Origin: Paenibacillus sp. 1011MAR3C5
Lineage (GTDB): Bacteria; Bacillota; Bacilli; Paenibacillales; Paenibacillaceae
Assembly (NCBI RefSeq): GCF_003591485.1
Contig: NZ_QZCF01000003.1
Location: 1 to 64,000 of the forward strand
Length of the DNA stretch: 64,000 nt
Direction of reading: 5' to 3'
Shown here: positions 39,493 to 46,886 of the stretch, in pieces
Numbering within the stretch: position 1 is the first letter of the stretch
How the letters are laid out: each line of letters opens with the position of its first letter
Program-made: the position numbers and the translations under genes
Notes under the pieces: generated by a model
Databases searched by the model: none
Told to the model about the DNA's origin: nothing
The model's input: only the letters and a program-made list of their open reading frames with translations

Positions 39493-39882
39493 TTAGTCCG
39501 GTTGATAAAGGTCGAACAGGTTGCCGTCCAGATCCTGGAATCCAACGCCCCAGCCTCCTGGAACGCGATTGGGTTCTCCGTGAAAAACAACGCCTCGCGC
39601 TTTCATTTCGTTATAATCGCTATGAATATCATTCGAAAGGAACATGATTAGAATTTGGTCGGCGGCTTGTCTGCCGATCAACGATTCTCTTTCTGGCGTA
39701 TCGGCCTGAACAAGCTCAATCACCGTCTGGTTGTCCCTATTAGGGGCGACCGTTAGATAAGACCATCCCGGTGAAAATTCGATGTCTGCACAGACAACAA
39801 ACCCAAGTTTTTCGATGTAAAAGGTTTTGGCTTCCTCCTGATTCTTAACAAAGACTGTAATTTGGGCGGCATTCGTTATCAT
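39493..39882 (-). CDS. VOC/glyoxalase-fold protein
   Basis: 129 residues, one VOC unit pair: 'AAQITVFVKNQEEAKTFYIE' with 'KLGFVV', and 'GVGFQDLDGNLFDLYQPD' at the end with the conserved metal-site Glu replaced by Asp-Leu-Tyr. Similar proteins are glyoxalase/bleomycin-resistance/dioxygenase superfamily members without a defined reaction. AAGGGGGAAG lies before the ATG. Convergent to the nitroreductase; not evidently part of an operon. Confidence 0.85.
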   Translation of the reverse strand: MITNAAQITVFVKNQEEAKTFYIEKLGFVVCADIEFSPGWSYLTVAPNRDNQTVIELVQADTPERESLIGRQAADQILIMFLSNDIHSDYNEMKARGVVFHGEPNRVPGGWGVGFQDLDGNLFDLYQPD

Positions 39883-39996
39883 TAATCTTCCCCCTTTATT
39901 TCGTTTGCGTTAGGATTATTGTATCAGCAGCAATGCAGGTGGACTTCTTCTCGATTGCGCAATATGGATATGACTATTCAGATAGGGGGCAGTTGT

Positions 39997-40422
39997 ATGT
40001 TTCTTGTTAATGTAGAGGGTGCTGTATTTAAAGAGGACAAGTGGCTCATCATTTGGCGCAGCGAGAAAGAGGAGCATGCGGGAGGGGGGCTTGCTCTTGT
40101 TGGAGGTACGGTCGAGAATGAAGGCAACTCGGTCGATATCCTAGAGAGAACGTTAAGAAGAGAACTGCTTGAAGAAGTGGGGATTGAGGTGAAAACGAAG
40201 CTGAGCTATGTCAGAAGTACTTCTTTTATGCTAGAGAATGGCAGCGAAGTTATCGATATCGTGTTCTTGTGCGAATATGACAAGGGTGAAGCGTATGCCA
40301 AGAGTCCAGATGAAGTGGATGCTGTCTATTGGATGAATACCGATGAAATTCTAGGTCATCCCAAAGCCCCGATTTGGCTAAAGGATAGTATTAGAGCAGC
40401 GCAGAAGCTTCGTCACCGTTAA
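39997..40422 (+). CDS. NUDIX hydrolase
   Basis: 141 residues from ATG 39997, with AGGGGG 8-10 nt upstream; a longer frame to 39919 lacks an SD. The Nudix box is 'GGTVENEGNSVDILERTLRR' followed by ELLEEVGIEV: the REXXEEXGU core is intact, while the upstream Gly-Glu part is shifted by about three residues. It hydrolyses a nucleoside diphosphate linked to another group; substrate unknown. Alone between VOC gene and a terminator. Confidence 0.88.
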   Translation: MFLVNVEGAVFKEDKWLIIWRSEKEEHAGGGLALVGGTVENEGNSVDILERTLRRELLEEVGIEVKTKLSYVRSTSFMLENGSEVIDIVFLCEYDKGEAYAKSPDEVDAVYWMNTDEILGHPKAPIWLKDSIRAAQKLRHR

Positions 40423-40467
40423 AACAATATTGACCCCTCGCATCCATCGTGATATTTATCCTTGGAG

Positions 40468-40593
40468 ATGATAGAAAGGGGAATTAACCGATGGCAGGAA
40501 CTTTGTAATGGCGATGTTGTGTTGGAACATTATCCTAGGGATAGTGTGCCTTCTTATGCCATTATAAAGGGACGCAAGGTTAATGAGTTATGA
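40468..40593 (+). CDS. Possible 41-residue peptide
   Basis: ATG 40468 follows CTTGGAG closely and the frame (MIERGINRWQELCNG ... IIKGRKVNEL) ends 9 nt before a strong terminator. No family recognised; the central DSVPSYAIIKGRKV could equally be a remnant of a larger gene. Support comes only from the terminator and open frame. Confidence 0.3.
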   Translation: MIERGINRWQELCNGDVVLEHYPRDSVPSYAIIKGRKVNEL

Positions 40594-40600
40594 AACCCGT

Positions 40601-40628
40601 GCGGACACCTTTGTGTCCGTTTTTTTGT
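40601..40628 (+). terminator. Rho-independent terminator
   Basis: CGGACAC and GTGTCCG with a 4-nt loop, followed by seven T and G. Ends transcription from the NUDIX gene or the small frame at 40468. Confidence 0.85.
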
Positions 40629-40691
40629 TGGGAAGCTCCCATCTCCAATAACTCTATTGCCGTGCCTCCTTACCTATAGGAGGAATGATAG

Positions 40692-40805
40692 ATGAATCGT
40701 TTGCAAGGCGATCGGATTTACCCATGGAGCGACATAAGGGAGGCGCACTTGCGAAGTGAGGGCAGGCATAGTCGCGGAAGAATACTATTGAGTGCTAGTA
40801 TGTGA
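40692..40805 (+). CDS. Possible 37-residue basic peptide
   Basis: TAGGAGGAATGATAG gives an excellent SD 6-8 nt before ATG 40692. The frame (MNRLQGDRIYPWSDIREA ... RGRILLSASM) is basic and soluble and is followed within 5 nt by a terminator. SD plus terminator make translation plausible, but no homologue is known to me. Confidence 0.4.
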   Translation: MNRLQGDRIYPWSDIREAHLRSEGRHSRGRILLSASM

Positions 40806-40808
40806 CTC

Positions 40809-40844
40809 GGAGTACATCGCTCATGTGGCGATGTACTCCTTTGC
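40809..40844 (+). terminator. Rho-independent terminator
   Basis: GGAGTACATCGC and GCGATGTACTCC, perfect 12-bp stem with a 7-nt loop, followed by TTTGCG. The remaining 255 bp to 41100 hold nothing I can identify. Confidence 0.7.
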
Positions 40845-41100
40845 GTTACGCTGAGAGGTGTCGGGGTCAACAAGGGTCAACAAAATGGTGGTTTAAGGTT
40901 CTTGTAACGGAAGTTAATTGTTCGCGTGTTGCGGTCGCCGAGGCACATAATTTTCACCTCTGAAGGCCATGTCTAGGCGACTCGGTCATAGCACGCTCAA
41001 TATATGACACTGAACACGTATTCGCCTGTGACTCCGCAAATGGAAGGGATATCGTTGGCAAAAAGAAGATCCCCAAGCGGCAGCTTGAGGATGACGGTGG

Positions 41101-41772
41101 TCAGGAACGGGCCAGTGTTTGGTCAGCTTTGCTGGATAGCTGCTTGAACAGCCACGATAAGGTGAACATGATAGCGGTGAAAGCCAAACTGGACCAGAAG
41201 TTGATGGGTACTGTCCAGACATCTTTAAACAGAAAGGTTGAATATACATAGATGGCGATGGCTAAGATATACGTTACACCGCTGAGAATAAACCAGGATT
41301 TGCGCCCGAAGACAGTAGCCTTAAGTGCATACAACAGCACAAGTATAACAATTCCGCTTAAAGCGACTATGATCAGAAGGGGCACCATACTGATTTGCTC
41401 CACTTTAAGAGAGGGAATGAAATAAGAGAGCAGTTGAACGATTGTTTGTACGGCAAATAGCGAACCTAGCAGAATGGCCGTGTAATTGAACACATCAAGC
41501 ACCCAGGACTGCTTGCTTTGATGAGGGATGTTGGCAATTAGTGCATCGCAGTAAGCGTGAAGATCTTCGCCAAAAACATCCTGAGCGTTTTTTTTATGCT
41601 GCTGTGCTTCAATTAAATGCTCAAGCAGTTCGAGCAATACGCTTTCCGTGATATATTCGGATCGGGCATTCAGCCGGATGTAAACCATAGCATTCTCATA
41701 AGCGGCCAAATTCTCATCGCTCAAAAGCTTGCGGCGTTCATTATTCAATAGAATCATTTGCTTGGTGTTCAT
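41101..41772 (-). CDS. PadR-associated membrane protein (DUF1129/HAAS-like)
   Basis: 223 residues. The N-terminal 90 residues are soluble and helical ('YIRLNARSEYITESVLLELL', 'EAQQHKKNAQDVFG...YCDAL'), resembling the HAAS domain that accompanies PadR regulators; four or five membrane helices follow (YTAILLGSLFAVQTIVQLLS; MVPLLIIVALSGIVILVLLY; FILSGVTYILAIAIYVYSTF; FWSSLAFTAIMFTLSWLF). AAGGAGGAATCGCG precedes the ATG, inside the end of padR (32-nt overlap), so the pair is coupled. In such pairs the membrane protein responds to envelope stress together with its PadR regulator; precise role unknown. Confidence 0.82.
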   Translation of the reverse strand: MNTKQMILLNNERRKLLSDENLAAYENAMVYIRLNARSEYITESVLLELLEHLIEAQQHKKNAQDVFGEDLHAYCDALIANIPHQSKQSWVLDVFNYTAILLGSLFAVQTIVQLLSYFIPSLKVEQISMVPLLIIVALSGIVILVLLYALKATVFGRKSWFILSGVTYILAIAIYVYSTFLFKDVWTVPINFWSSLAFTAIMFTLSWLFKQLSSKADQTLARS

Positions 41773-42088
41773 CGCGATTCCTCCTTAAATAAGCGATTGC
41801 CATGTATAACTGTGCCCAGCTTTCATCAAACAGCTGCAATGCACGTTCACCCTTGGCAGTGAGACGATAATATTTTCGATCAGGACCAGTTGCAGAGGGC
41901 TTCATGGTTCCTACAATAAGCTCATTTTTTTGCATGCGCAGCAGTAGCGGGTAAATGCTTCCTTCCTTAACCATTGTCAGCCCTGCCTCATGCAGTTTTT
42001 CGCTCAGCTCATATCCGTATACTTCCTTCTCCCAAATAATTGAAAGTATGCAGCCCTCCAGCAAGCCCTTCAGCATCTGACTATCCAA
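41741..42088 (-). CDS. PadR-family transcriptional regulator
   Basis: 115 residues from TTG 42088 (LDSQMLKGLLEGCILSIIWE), where the family normally starts and where AAGGAGGG lies 8 nt upstream; the frame extends to 42115 without SD. Winged helix: 'EVYGYELSEKLHEAGLTMVK', 'EGSIYPLLLRMQKNELI', 'GPDRKYYRLTAKGERAL'. Short C-terminus, so PadR subfamily 2. Three palindromes upstream are its likely operators. Coupled to the membrane protein that follows. Confidence 0.9.
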   Translation of the reverse strand: MDSQMLKGLLEGCILSIIWEKEVYGYELSEKLHEAGLTMVKEGSIYPLLLRMQKNELIVGTMKPSATGPDRKYYRLTAKGERALQLFDESWAQLYMAIAYLRRNRDEHQANDSIE

Positions 42089-42109
42089 GCCATATTCCCT
42101 CCTTGCTAT

Positions 42110-42205
42110 TTGCATTGCAAATTACTTGTGCTATAAAATGGATGCTATATTGCAATGCAAGGTAGCTGATAATGATAATATACCATTTACTATGTTGCAA
42201 TGCAA
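42110..42205. promoter_or_regulatory. Three PadR operator palindromes
   Basis: TTGCATTGCAA (42110-42120), TTGCAATGCAA (42150-42160) and TTGCAATGCAA (42195-42205) are 11-bp dyads spaced 40 and 45 bp, about four helical turns, upstream of the PadR gene. The first overlaps its 5' leader. They predict autorepression. Confidence 0.75.
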
Positions 42206-42290
42206 GTTAGCTAGCGACTTTTATGGTTTATTGAACGGTTTGCTCAAACTTGTTTCAGGAGTGGTTTTGTTTTAAAGGGAGAATGGTGCG

Positions 42291-42389
42291 ATTGTATTCG
42301 ACCGGGTTACCTTCGGTTACCGGCCAGAAGCACCTGTGCTGAAGGAGCTGTCATTTACGATTCCGCCGCAACTGTTGCGACCTCTTTAA
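42291..42389 (+). pseudogene. ABC-transporter ATPase fragment
   Basis: 33 codons read 'IVFDRVTFGYRPEAPVLKEL' and then SFTIPPQ before diverging and stopping. This is the start of the nucleotide-binding domain of exporter-type ABC proteins (FxxVxFxY...VLxxxSFxIPxG). No start or Walker A is present and a stop precedes it in frame, so it is a gene scar. The following 190 bp up to 42587 hold a -10-like TATAATAT near 42500 and nothing else recognisable. Confidence 0.6.
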
Positions 42390-42587
42390 TTTGTTCTGCA
42401 ATAGGAAAAGGGTGCACGGAGTCCCCACGCGTGACGCCTGTCAGACCTAATAGGCTGAATCGCCAAACGAAATTTATGTTTCTTATTTCTACCTTTTTTT
42501 ATATAATATAATTGATTTACTATATTTTGCATCCGGTGGTGTGCTGATTTTATTGTGATTACCTTTCATAGTAAGGAGGTGAAAATA

Positions 42588-42977
42588 ATGAAAAAAGTAG
42601 TGTTATTAGTCCTCATTGCGTTGTTTGCTTTCTCCAGCTCGGCCTATGCCGCGTATACTGCGGAATCGATAGAGACGAGATATGGGACGCCAGGCTATTC
42701 TAAACATGCCTATGAAGTGTCGGTTTCGGGACAACCGAATACCCAAGTGACGGTCACTTTGATGTCCAAAGGACCTTTGGGACAACGCGAGCCTATCTAC
42801 GGATCGACCGTCACCGTCACACTAGATTCAAGCGGAAGCGCTTGGATCAATGGTCCCGATCTTGATTGCTGCTGGGCATCTTATACGGCTCCTTACGCTA
42901 ATCCTGTAGTTATACAAGCCCAATTCGAAGGCAACTATGGAACTGTTAATTGGTTTTATTTGCACGCTAAAAATTAG
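42588..42977 (+). CDS. Small secreted protein, unknown
   Basis: 129 residues from ATG 42588 (AAGGAGGTGAAAATA upstream, optimal SD). The signal peptide is clear: MKKVVLLVLIALFAFSSSAYA, probable cleavage after AYA. The mature part of about 108 residues is beta-prone, Gly/Ser/Thr/Tyr rich ('SKHAYEVSVSGQPNTQVTVT', 'STVTVTLDSSGSAWINGPD') with an adjacent Cys-Cys pair (DLDCCWASY). It looks like a single Ig-like or fibronectin-type beta sandwich. Family not recognised; location outside the membrane is expected. Confidence 0.75.
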   Translation: MKKVVLLVLIALFAFSSSAYAAYTAESIETRYGTPGYSKHAYEVSVSGQPNTQVTVTLMSKGPLGQREPIYGSTVTVTLDSSGSAWINGPDLDCCWASYTAPYANPVVIQAQFEGNYGTVNWFYLHAKN

Positions 42978-43006
42978 TATGGTTGTCGCATCGTACGCGA
43001 GTTTGG

Positions 43007-43053
43007 GGGCTGTGACAGGTTGCCGAAAGGCAGGCTGTTGCAGCCCTCTTTGG
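43007..43053 (+). repeat. Intergenic hairpin repeat, copy 1
   Basis: GGCTGTGACAGGTTGC ... CTGTTGCAGCCCTCTTTGG, a stem-loop (GGCTG/CAGCC) with a T-rich tail after the secreted-protein gene. Two further copies at 44437 and 46731. Terminator-like, dispersed family. Confidence 0.65.
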
Positions 43054-43255
43054 TGTTCTCCTTCAACAGCTTGCAAACAAGAAATTTAAGAAAAAACTGG
43101 GGCAGCAGAGGTTGTAACCAAGGAGCAGCTTGCGATTCGACAGCTGTTCTTTTTCTCATTAAGCTAAGGGAGCAGGATAGCTTTAATATGTGATATCATA
43201 GTCAAAAGTTTAGAACAAGAGGATTGGGGACACAGAATCCTAGAGGGAGCTCGAA

Positions 43256-44341
43256 ATGATGAAGACAGAACTGACACGCAGGCTTAAGATTGAATACCCT
43301 GTTCTTCAAGCACCCATGGCTGGTGGTCCGACGACACCAGATCTGGTTGCAGCTGTTTCAAATGCCGGAGGACTAGGAAGCTTAGGGGCAGGTTATTTAA
43401 CACCCGAGCAAATCAGAAATGCGATCAGGGAGATAAAAGGAAAAACAGATCGTCCCTTTGCTGTTAACTTGTTCGTTCCCGAGCAACCAAGTACACCAGA
43501 CCACACCATTGCCGAGATGAACGGTTATCTTAATAAATATCGCTTGGATATGGGCATCGCTCTGAATCCATCTATCCCGAAGTTTGCGGAGTCATTCGAT
43601 GAACAAGCACAAGTTGTGCTTGAAGAAAATGTCTCCGTATTTAGTTTCACCTTTGGCATACCGCCAAAAAATATTATTCAATCCATGAATCAGAAAGGAA
43701 TAGTCATCGTGGGTACAGCTACGACAGTCGTGGAAGCTATTGCTTTAGAAGCCGCTGGAGTAGATGCCGTTGTTGCCCAAGGAAGCGAGGCGGGAGGGCA
43801 CCGTGGATCGTTCTTAGCGAGTAGCGCAGACACCATGATTGGGACTATGGCTCTTGTTCCTCAAATAGTGGATCATGTGTCGGTTCCTGTAATCGCATCG
43901 GGTGGCATCATGGATGGGCGTGGGCTTGTTGCAAGCCTCGCATTAGGAGCTTCAGCCATTCAGATGGGTACCGCTTTTTTAGCAAGCATGGAAAGCGGTG
44001 CCCATAAAGCTCATAAGCAGAAGATACTTTCATCTAATGAGGATGCAACTCAAGTGACAACAATTTATTCAGGAAAAGCTGCGCGTGGCATTCTCACGGG
44101 CTTTATGAAAGATATGAGCAACTATGAGGGGACGATACCCGACTATCCGATTCAAAATGCCCTAACAAGAGATATTCGCCAAGCGGCCTCTCATGTGAGT
44201 AACCCGGAATATATGTCACTCTGGGCTGGCCAAGGTCTTAGATTAGCCCAAGATCACGCAGCTGCCGAAATCGTGAAACAAACCGTTGAACAGGCCGAAC
44301 TTCTCATTAAAAGTATCGGTCATCTTGGTGAGCGGTCCTGA
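43256..44341 (+). CDS. Nitronate monooxygenase / 2-nitropropane dioxygenase family
   Basis: 361 residues, FMN TIM barrel. Landmarks: 'IEYPVLQAPMAGGPTTPDLV' (residues 13-32), 'VSNAGGLGSLGAGYLTPEQI', 'AVVAQGSEAGGHRGSF' with the catalytic-site His, 'PVIASGGIMDGRGLVASLAL' and 'GASAIQMGTAFLASME' phosphate-binding region. Nitronate monooxygenases detoxify alkyl nitronates; some relatives are enoyl reductases, so the substrate is not fixed. GAGGGAGCTCGAA precedes ATG 43256. Monocistronic, followed by a rhodanese scar. Confidence 0.9.
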   Translation: MMKTELTRRLKIEYPVLQAPMAGGPTTPDLVAAVSNAGGLGSLGAGYLTPEQIRNAIREIKGKTDRPFAVNLFVPEQPSTPDHTIAEMNGYLNKYRLDMGIALNPSIPKFAESFDEQAQVVLEENVSVFSFTFGIPPKNIIQSMNQKGIVIVGTATTVVEAIALEAAGVDAVVAQGSEAGGHRGSFLASSADTMIGTMALVPQIVDHVSVPVIASGGIMDGRGLVASLALGASAIQMGTAFLASMESGAHKAHKQKILSSNEDATQVTTIYSGKAARGILTGFMKDMSNYEGTIPDYPIQNALTRDIRQAASHVSNPEYMSLWAGQGLRLAQDHAAAEIVKQTVEQAELLIKSIGHLGERS

Positions 44342-44356
44342 TGTCGTTATTGATCT

Positions 44357-44404
44357 AACTGGATGTCGTATAAGGGGAGCCCGATCGCGACGGGGAAAGA
44401 GTAA
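44357..44404 (+). pseudogene. 3' scar of a rhodanese-type sulfurtransferase
   Basis: 16 codons, NWMSYKGSPIATGKE plus stop, match the last residues (DWISYEGNPIATGEE) of the intact sulfurtransferase ending at 60623, also at DNA level (CCCGATCGCGAC). A lost paralogue or a recombination trace. Confidence 0.65.
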
Positions 44405-44436
44405 GGGCTTAACAGGCTGCGTCCGACGCGGGATTG

Positions 44437-44485
44437 GAGGCTGTAACAGGGTTAGGAGCATGTGACCTGTTGCAGCCTTCTTTGG
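44437..44485 (+). repeat. Intergenic hairpin repeat, copy 2
   Basis: GGCTGTAACAGG ... GTGACCTGTTGCAGCCTTCTTTGG. Outer GGCTG/CAGCC and inner ACAGG/CCTGT pair, T-rich tail. The following TTGCAAACAA is also shared with copy 1. Confidence 0.65.
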
Positions 44486-44650
44486 GCTGCTTGCAAACAA
44501 CAAGTCGAAGAGAGCAGCTGCAAGAAACCCATAGCTTTCTGGAATAGATGGAATCTGATCAGGCTGTGAGGCAACGCAAAGGTTGTGTTTTCATCCTTGG
44601 AGGTTAGGCTATATGCTCGAAAAAGGGAACGAATTTATTTTTTATATATA

Positions 44651-44688
44651 TTGACGTGTATATGCACATTGGTATATATTATGTGCAT
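44651..44688 (+). promoter_or_regulatory. ArsR-type promoter and operator, leaderless start
   Basis: TTGACG (44651-44656), 18 nt, TATATT (44675-44680). ATGCACA (44662-44668) and TGTGCAT (44682-44688) form an inverted repeat that spans the -10, a typical ArsR operator. The ATG at 44687 lies about where transcription should begin, and no SD exists, so the mRNA is probably leaderless. Confidence 0.65.
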
Positions 44689-45022
44689 GAACACATCAGC
44701 CATGCAACTAACGTTAATCACACTCGCCGAGCCGAATCGCTTCAACATTGTTGAACTGCTAAAAAAAGGACCGCGATCGGTAGGGGAAATCGTTCAAGCA
44801 CTGGGCATCAGCCAGCCTCATGTGTCTCGTCATTTGCGCATCTTGGGCGAGGCTGGACTGGTACGATCCCGCAGCAAGGCACAACAGCGTATATATAGCC
44901 TCGAAGCCAGGCCTTTTCAAGAACTGGATGAATGGTTTGATTCCTTCAGCATCCTTTGGGAAGAGCGTCTCGACCATTTCGAGGAATACATGCTGGAATA
45001 CGAGAAGAAGGAGGATTTATGA
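44687..45022 (+). CDS. ArsR-family regulator
   Basis: 111 residues from ATG 44687 (alternative 44681). Winged helix: 'ITLAEPNRFNIVELLKKGPR', 'SVGEIVQALGISQPHVSRHL', 'RILGEAGLVRSRSKAQQRIY', without the metal-binding Cys box of ArsR/SmtB, so it senses something other than metal, as in many ArsR-AHSA1 pairs. The C-terminus is a coiled region (WEERLDHFEEYMLEYEKKED). Its stop overlaps the next small frame (ATGA), and an AHSA1-hydrolase fusion follows. Confidence 0.9.
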   Translation: MNTSAMQLTLITLAEPNRFNIVELLKKGPRSVGEIVQALGISQPHVSRHLRILGEAGLVRSRSKAQQRIYSLEARPFQELDEWFDSFSILWEERLDHFEEYMLEYEKKEDL

Positions 45023-45150
45023 CAGGTCTCAACAGCTTTATCCCGAGATACATGCTGAACTACCGGCACATCTGGAACGAGCGGTTTGACGCACTTGAAA
45101 TTTACCTAAAAAGGATGATTGCAGATGAGAAGAAAAACAACCATTCGTAA
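45019..45150 (+). CDS. Small coupled frame between ArsR and the fusion protein
   Basis: 43 residues starting at the ATGA overlap with arsR and preceded by GGAGG within the arsR end. The sequence (MTGLNSFIPRYMLNYRHIWN then ERFDALEIYLKRM) resembles the C-terminal helix of ArsR proteins of this type. It may be a duplicated tail or a coupling peptide. It overlaps the next gene by 26 nt. Confidence 0.45.
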   Translation: MTGLNSFIPRYMLNYRHIWNERFDALEIYLKRMIADEKKNNHS

Positions 45151-46426
45151 AAACCGCGAGCGTAGGGAGCTCACCGTCGAACGCACCGTTGCCATGCCTG
45201 CTAAGCTTGCTTGGGAAGGCTGGACTGAGCCCGAACACATTATACGATGGTGGGGACCTAAGCGCTGGACGACAACCGTTTATGAAATGGATGTTAAGCC
45301 AGGCGGCGTTTGGCGGTACAGTCTGAAATCTGATGACAGCAGTGGTGAAGAAGCCTATTGTCGAGCCGTATATGAAGAGGTGGAGGCACCTCGGAAACTG
45401 GTTTATACAGACTCTTTTGCCGACCGGGACTGGAATATCGTTTCGGATAGCGAGATGTTCACGACCGTCCTGTTCGAGGAAGAAATCGGAGGTACGCGGA
45501 TTAGCATCGTGACGCGATTCGCTACAGGTGAAGAGTTGGATAACGCGGAAGCTATGGGAATGATCGAAGGATTCACGGATGCGTATGATCGGCTTGAAGA
45601 TTATTTAGAAACGTTAATGGGAGGCTCTATGAACAACGTTATTTCAAAAGACGGAACAAAGATCGCATATCAAAAACAAGGGAACGGCCCAGCGCTTATA
45701 CTGGTTTCATCAGCAGCTGCGGATCATCGGGATGCTGCTCAGCTAGCTGAGCATTTGACCGCTCATTTCACCGTATACAATTATGATCGTCGCGGGCGGG
45801 GTCAGAGCACAGATACAGCACCGTATAGCGTGGAGAGAGAAGTGGAAGATATTGAAGCTTTAATTGAAGCTGCCGGCAGCCAAGCTAGCCTGTTCGGAAG
45901 TTCGTCCGGAGCCGTGTTGGCACTTGAAGCGGCAAACTTGCTGGGGGATCGGGTTGCGAAGCTCTATCTGTATGAACCTCCGTTTATTATCAATGACAGC
46001 CGTAAGCCTGTGCCTGCTGACTACGTGCAACAATTGCAGGCACGAACTGAAGCCGGCAAAAGATCCGAAGCCGTCGAATATTTCGCATCCGAGGCTCTCG
46101 GTATTCCAGATGAATTTATCGGCTACATGAAAGCCGATCCCTCCTGGAATAAGATGGAGGCATTATCGCACACACTCGCGTATGACGGCATGATTATGGG
46201 CACCACGCAGTCAGGCCAGCCGCTGCCAACCGATAGATGGGCAGTGAACGTTCCAACGTTGATCATGACAGGGGAAAACAGCGAGCCTCTCTTCCATGAC
46301 GCAGCACGCGCACTTGCTGAACTACTGCCTAAAGCTGTCATGCATACTCTGGCAGGTCAAGATCATTCTGCAGTCATAATGGCACCTGAAGTACTGGCAA
46401 AGACTGTTGTCGATTTCGAACGGTAG
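45125..46426 (+). CDS. Fused AHSA1/SRPBCC domain and alpha/beta hydrolase
   Basis: 433 residues from ATG 45125 (AAAAGGA 9 nt upstream). Residues about 10-165 are an AHSA1/SRPBCC lipid-binding domain ('AKLAWEGWTEPEHIIRWWGP', 'MDVKPGGVWRYSL', 'FTDAYDRLEDYLETLMG'). Residues about 170-433 are an alpha/beta hydrolase: 'YNYDRRGRGQSTDTAPYSVE', nucleophile elbow as 'LFGSSSGAVLALEAA', acid region 'TLIMTGENSEPLFHDAA', and 'TLAGQDHSAVI' with the catalytic His. The two are normally separate genes behind ArsR regulators; the join at GGSMNNVISK keeps a Met and could have arisen by loss of a stop. Ligand and substrate unknown. Confidence 0.87.
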   Translation: MRRKTTIRKNRERRELTVERTVAMPAKLAWEGWTEPEHIIRWWGPKRWTTTVYEMDVKPGGVWRYSLKSDDSSGEEAYCRAVYEEVEAPRKLVYTDSFADRDWNIVSDSEMFTTVLFEEEIGGTRISIVTRFATGEELDNAEAMGMIEGFTDAYDRLEDYLETLMGGSMNNVISKDGTKIAYQKQGNGPALILVSSAAADHRDAAQLAEHLTAHFTVYNYDRRGRGQSTDTAPYSVEREVEDIEALIEAAGSQASLFGSSSGAVLALEAANLLGDRVAKLYLYEPPFIINDSRKPVPADYVQQLQARTEAGKRSEAVEYFASEALGIPDEFIGYMKADPSWNKMEALSHTLAYDGMIMGTTQSGQPLPTDRWAVNVPTLIMTGENSEPLFHDAARALAELLPKAVMHTLAGQDHSAVIMAPEVLAKTVVDFER

Positions 46427-46455
46427 GGGACATATTACATAAGGAGAATGAAAAT

Positions 46456-46670
46456 ATGACTGATCTTCAAACGTTGAATCGTTTGGTTGGCACCTGGCAT
46501 ATTAGCGGCGGAGCTGAAGGAATGTTTTTATCCTTCAAATCCCGCAAGATGGCCAGTTTGGTCCTGAAGTTCTGGCAGGACTGTTTGGACGAGTCTTGAT
46601 CATAGCCGACCTTGTATGGCTTCTGATTGTCGGAATTCAAGCGGTCAAGCTTCATAAGCAGAGTTTATAA
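46456..46670 (+). pseudogene. Chimeric scar: DUF1579-like N-terminus joined to a membrane-protein end
   Basis: AAGGAG precedes ATG 46456; MTDLQTLNRLVGTWHISGGA and EG match the start of DUF1579/THAP4-like lipocalin proteins, often next to AHSA1 genes. After about 22 codons the homology ends and the frame stops at 46597. A second frame ending at TAA 46670 reads 'LIIADLVWLLIVGIQAVKLH', the C-terminal helix of another membrane protein. The junction shows a deletion or rearrangement. Confidence 0.5.
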
Positions 46671-46730
46671 ATCATATAAAAGGAAAAAGGCTGTTTTGAC
46701 TGGCGATGATACATAGTACGTTATGATTGC

Positions 46731-46780
46731 CGGGCTGTGACAGGTTGCTAGTTTAGTGACCTGCTGCAGCTCTTTTGGCG
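46731..46780 (+). repeat. Intergenic hairpin repeat, copy 3
   Basis: GGGCTGTGACAGGTTGC ... GTGACCTGCTGCAGCTCTTTTGG. Same family as 43007 and 44437, with inner ACAGGT/ACCTG pairing and a TTTT tail. Confidence 0.65.
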
Positions 46781-46886
46781 TTTTCGTCCAGGAAATCGAT
46801 GGACATAGATTGTTATTAAATTATCTACTATGGTATGATTTTTTGAGAACTCTTGTTCGAAAAAGCTTTTGCAAATGGAGGTAAAC

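Noticed and set aside
40845..41100. Possible gene between the small frames and the PadR-associated membrane protein
   Set aside because: No frame with an SD or recognisable protein; the minus frame at 40986-41249 overlaps the membrane-protein gene in another frame.
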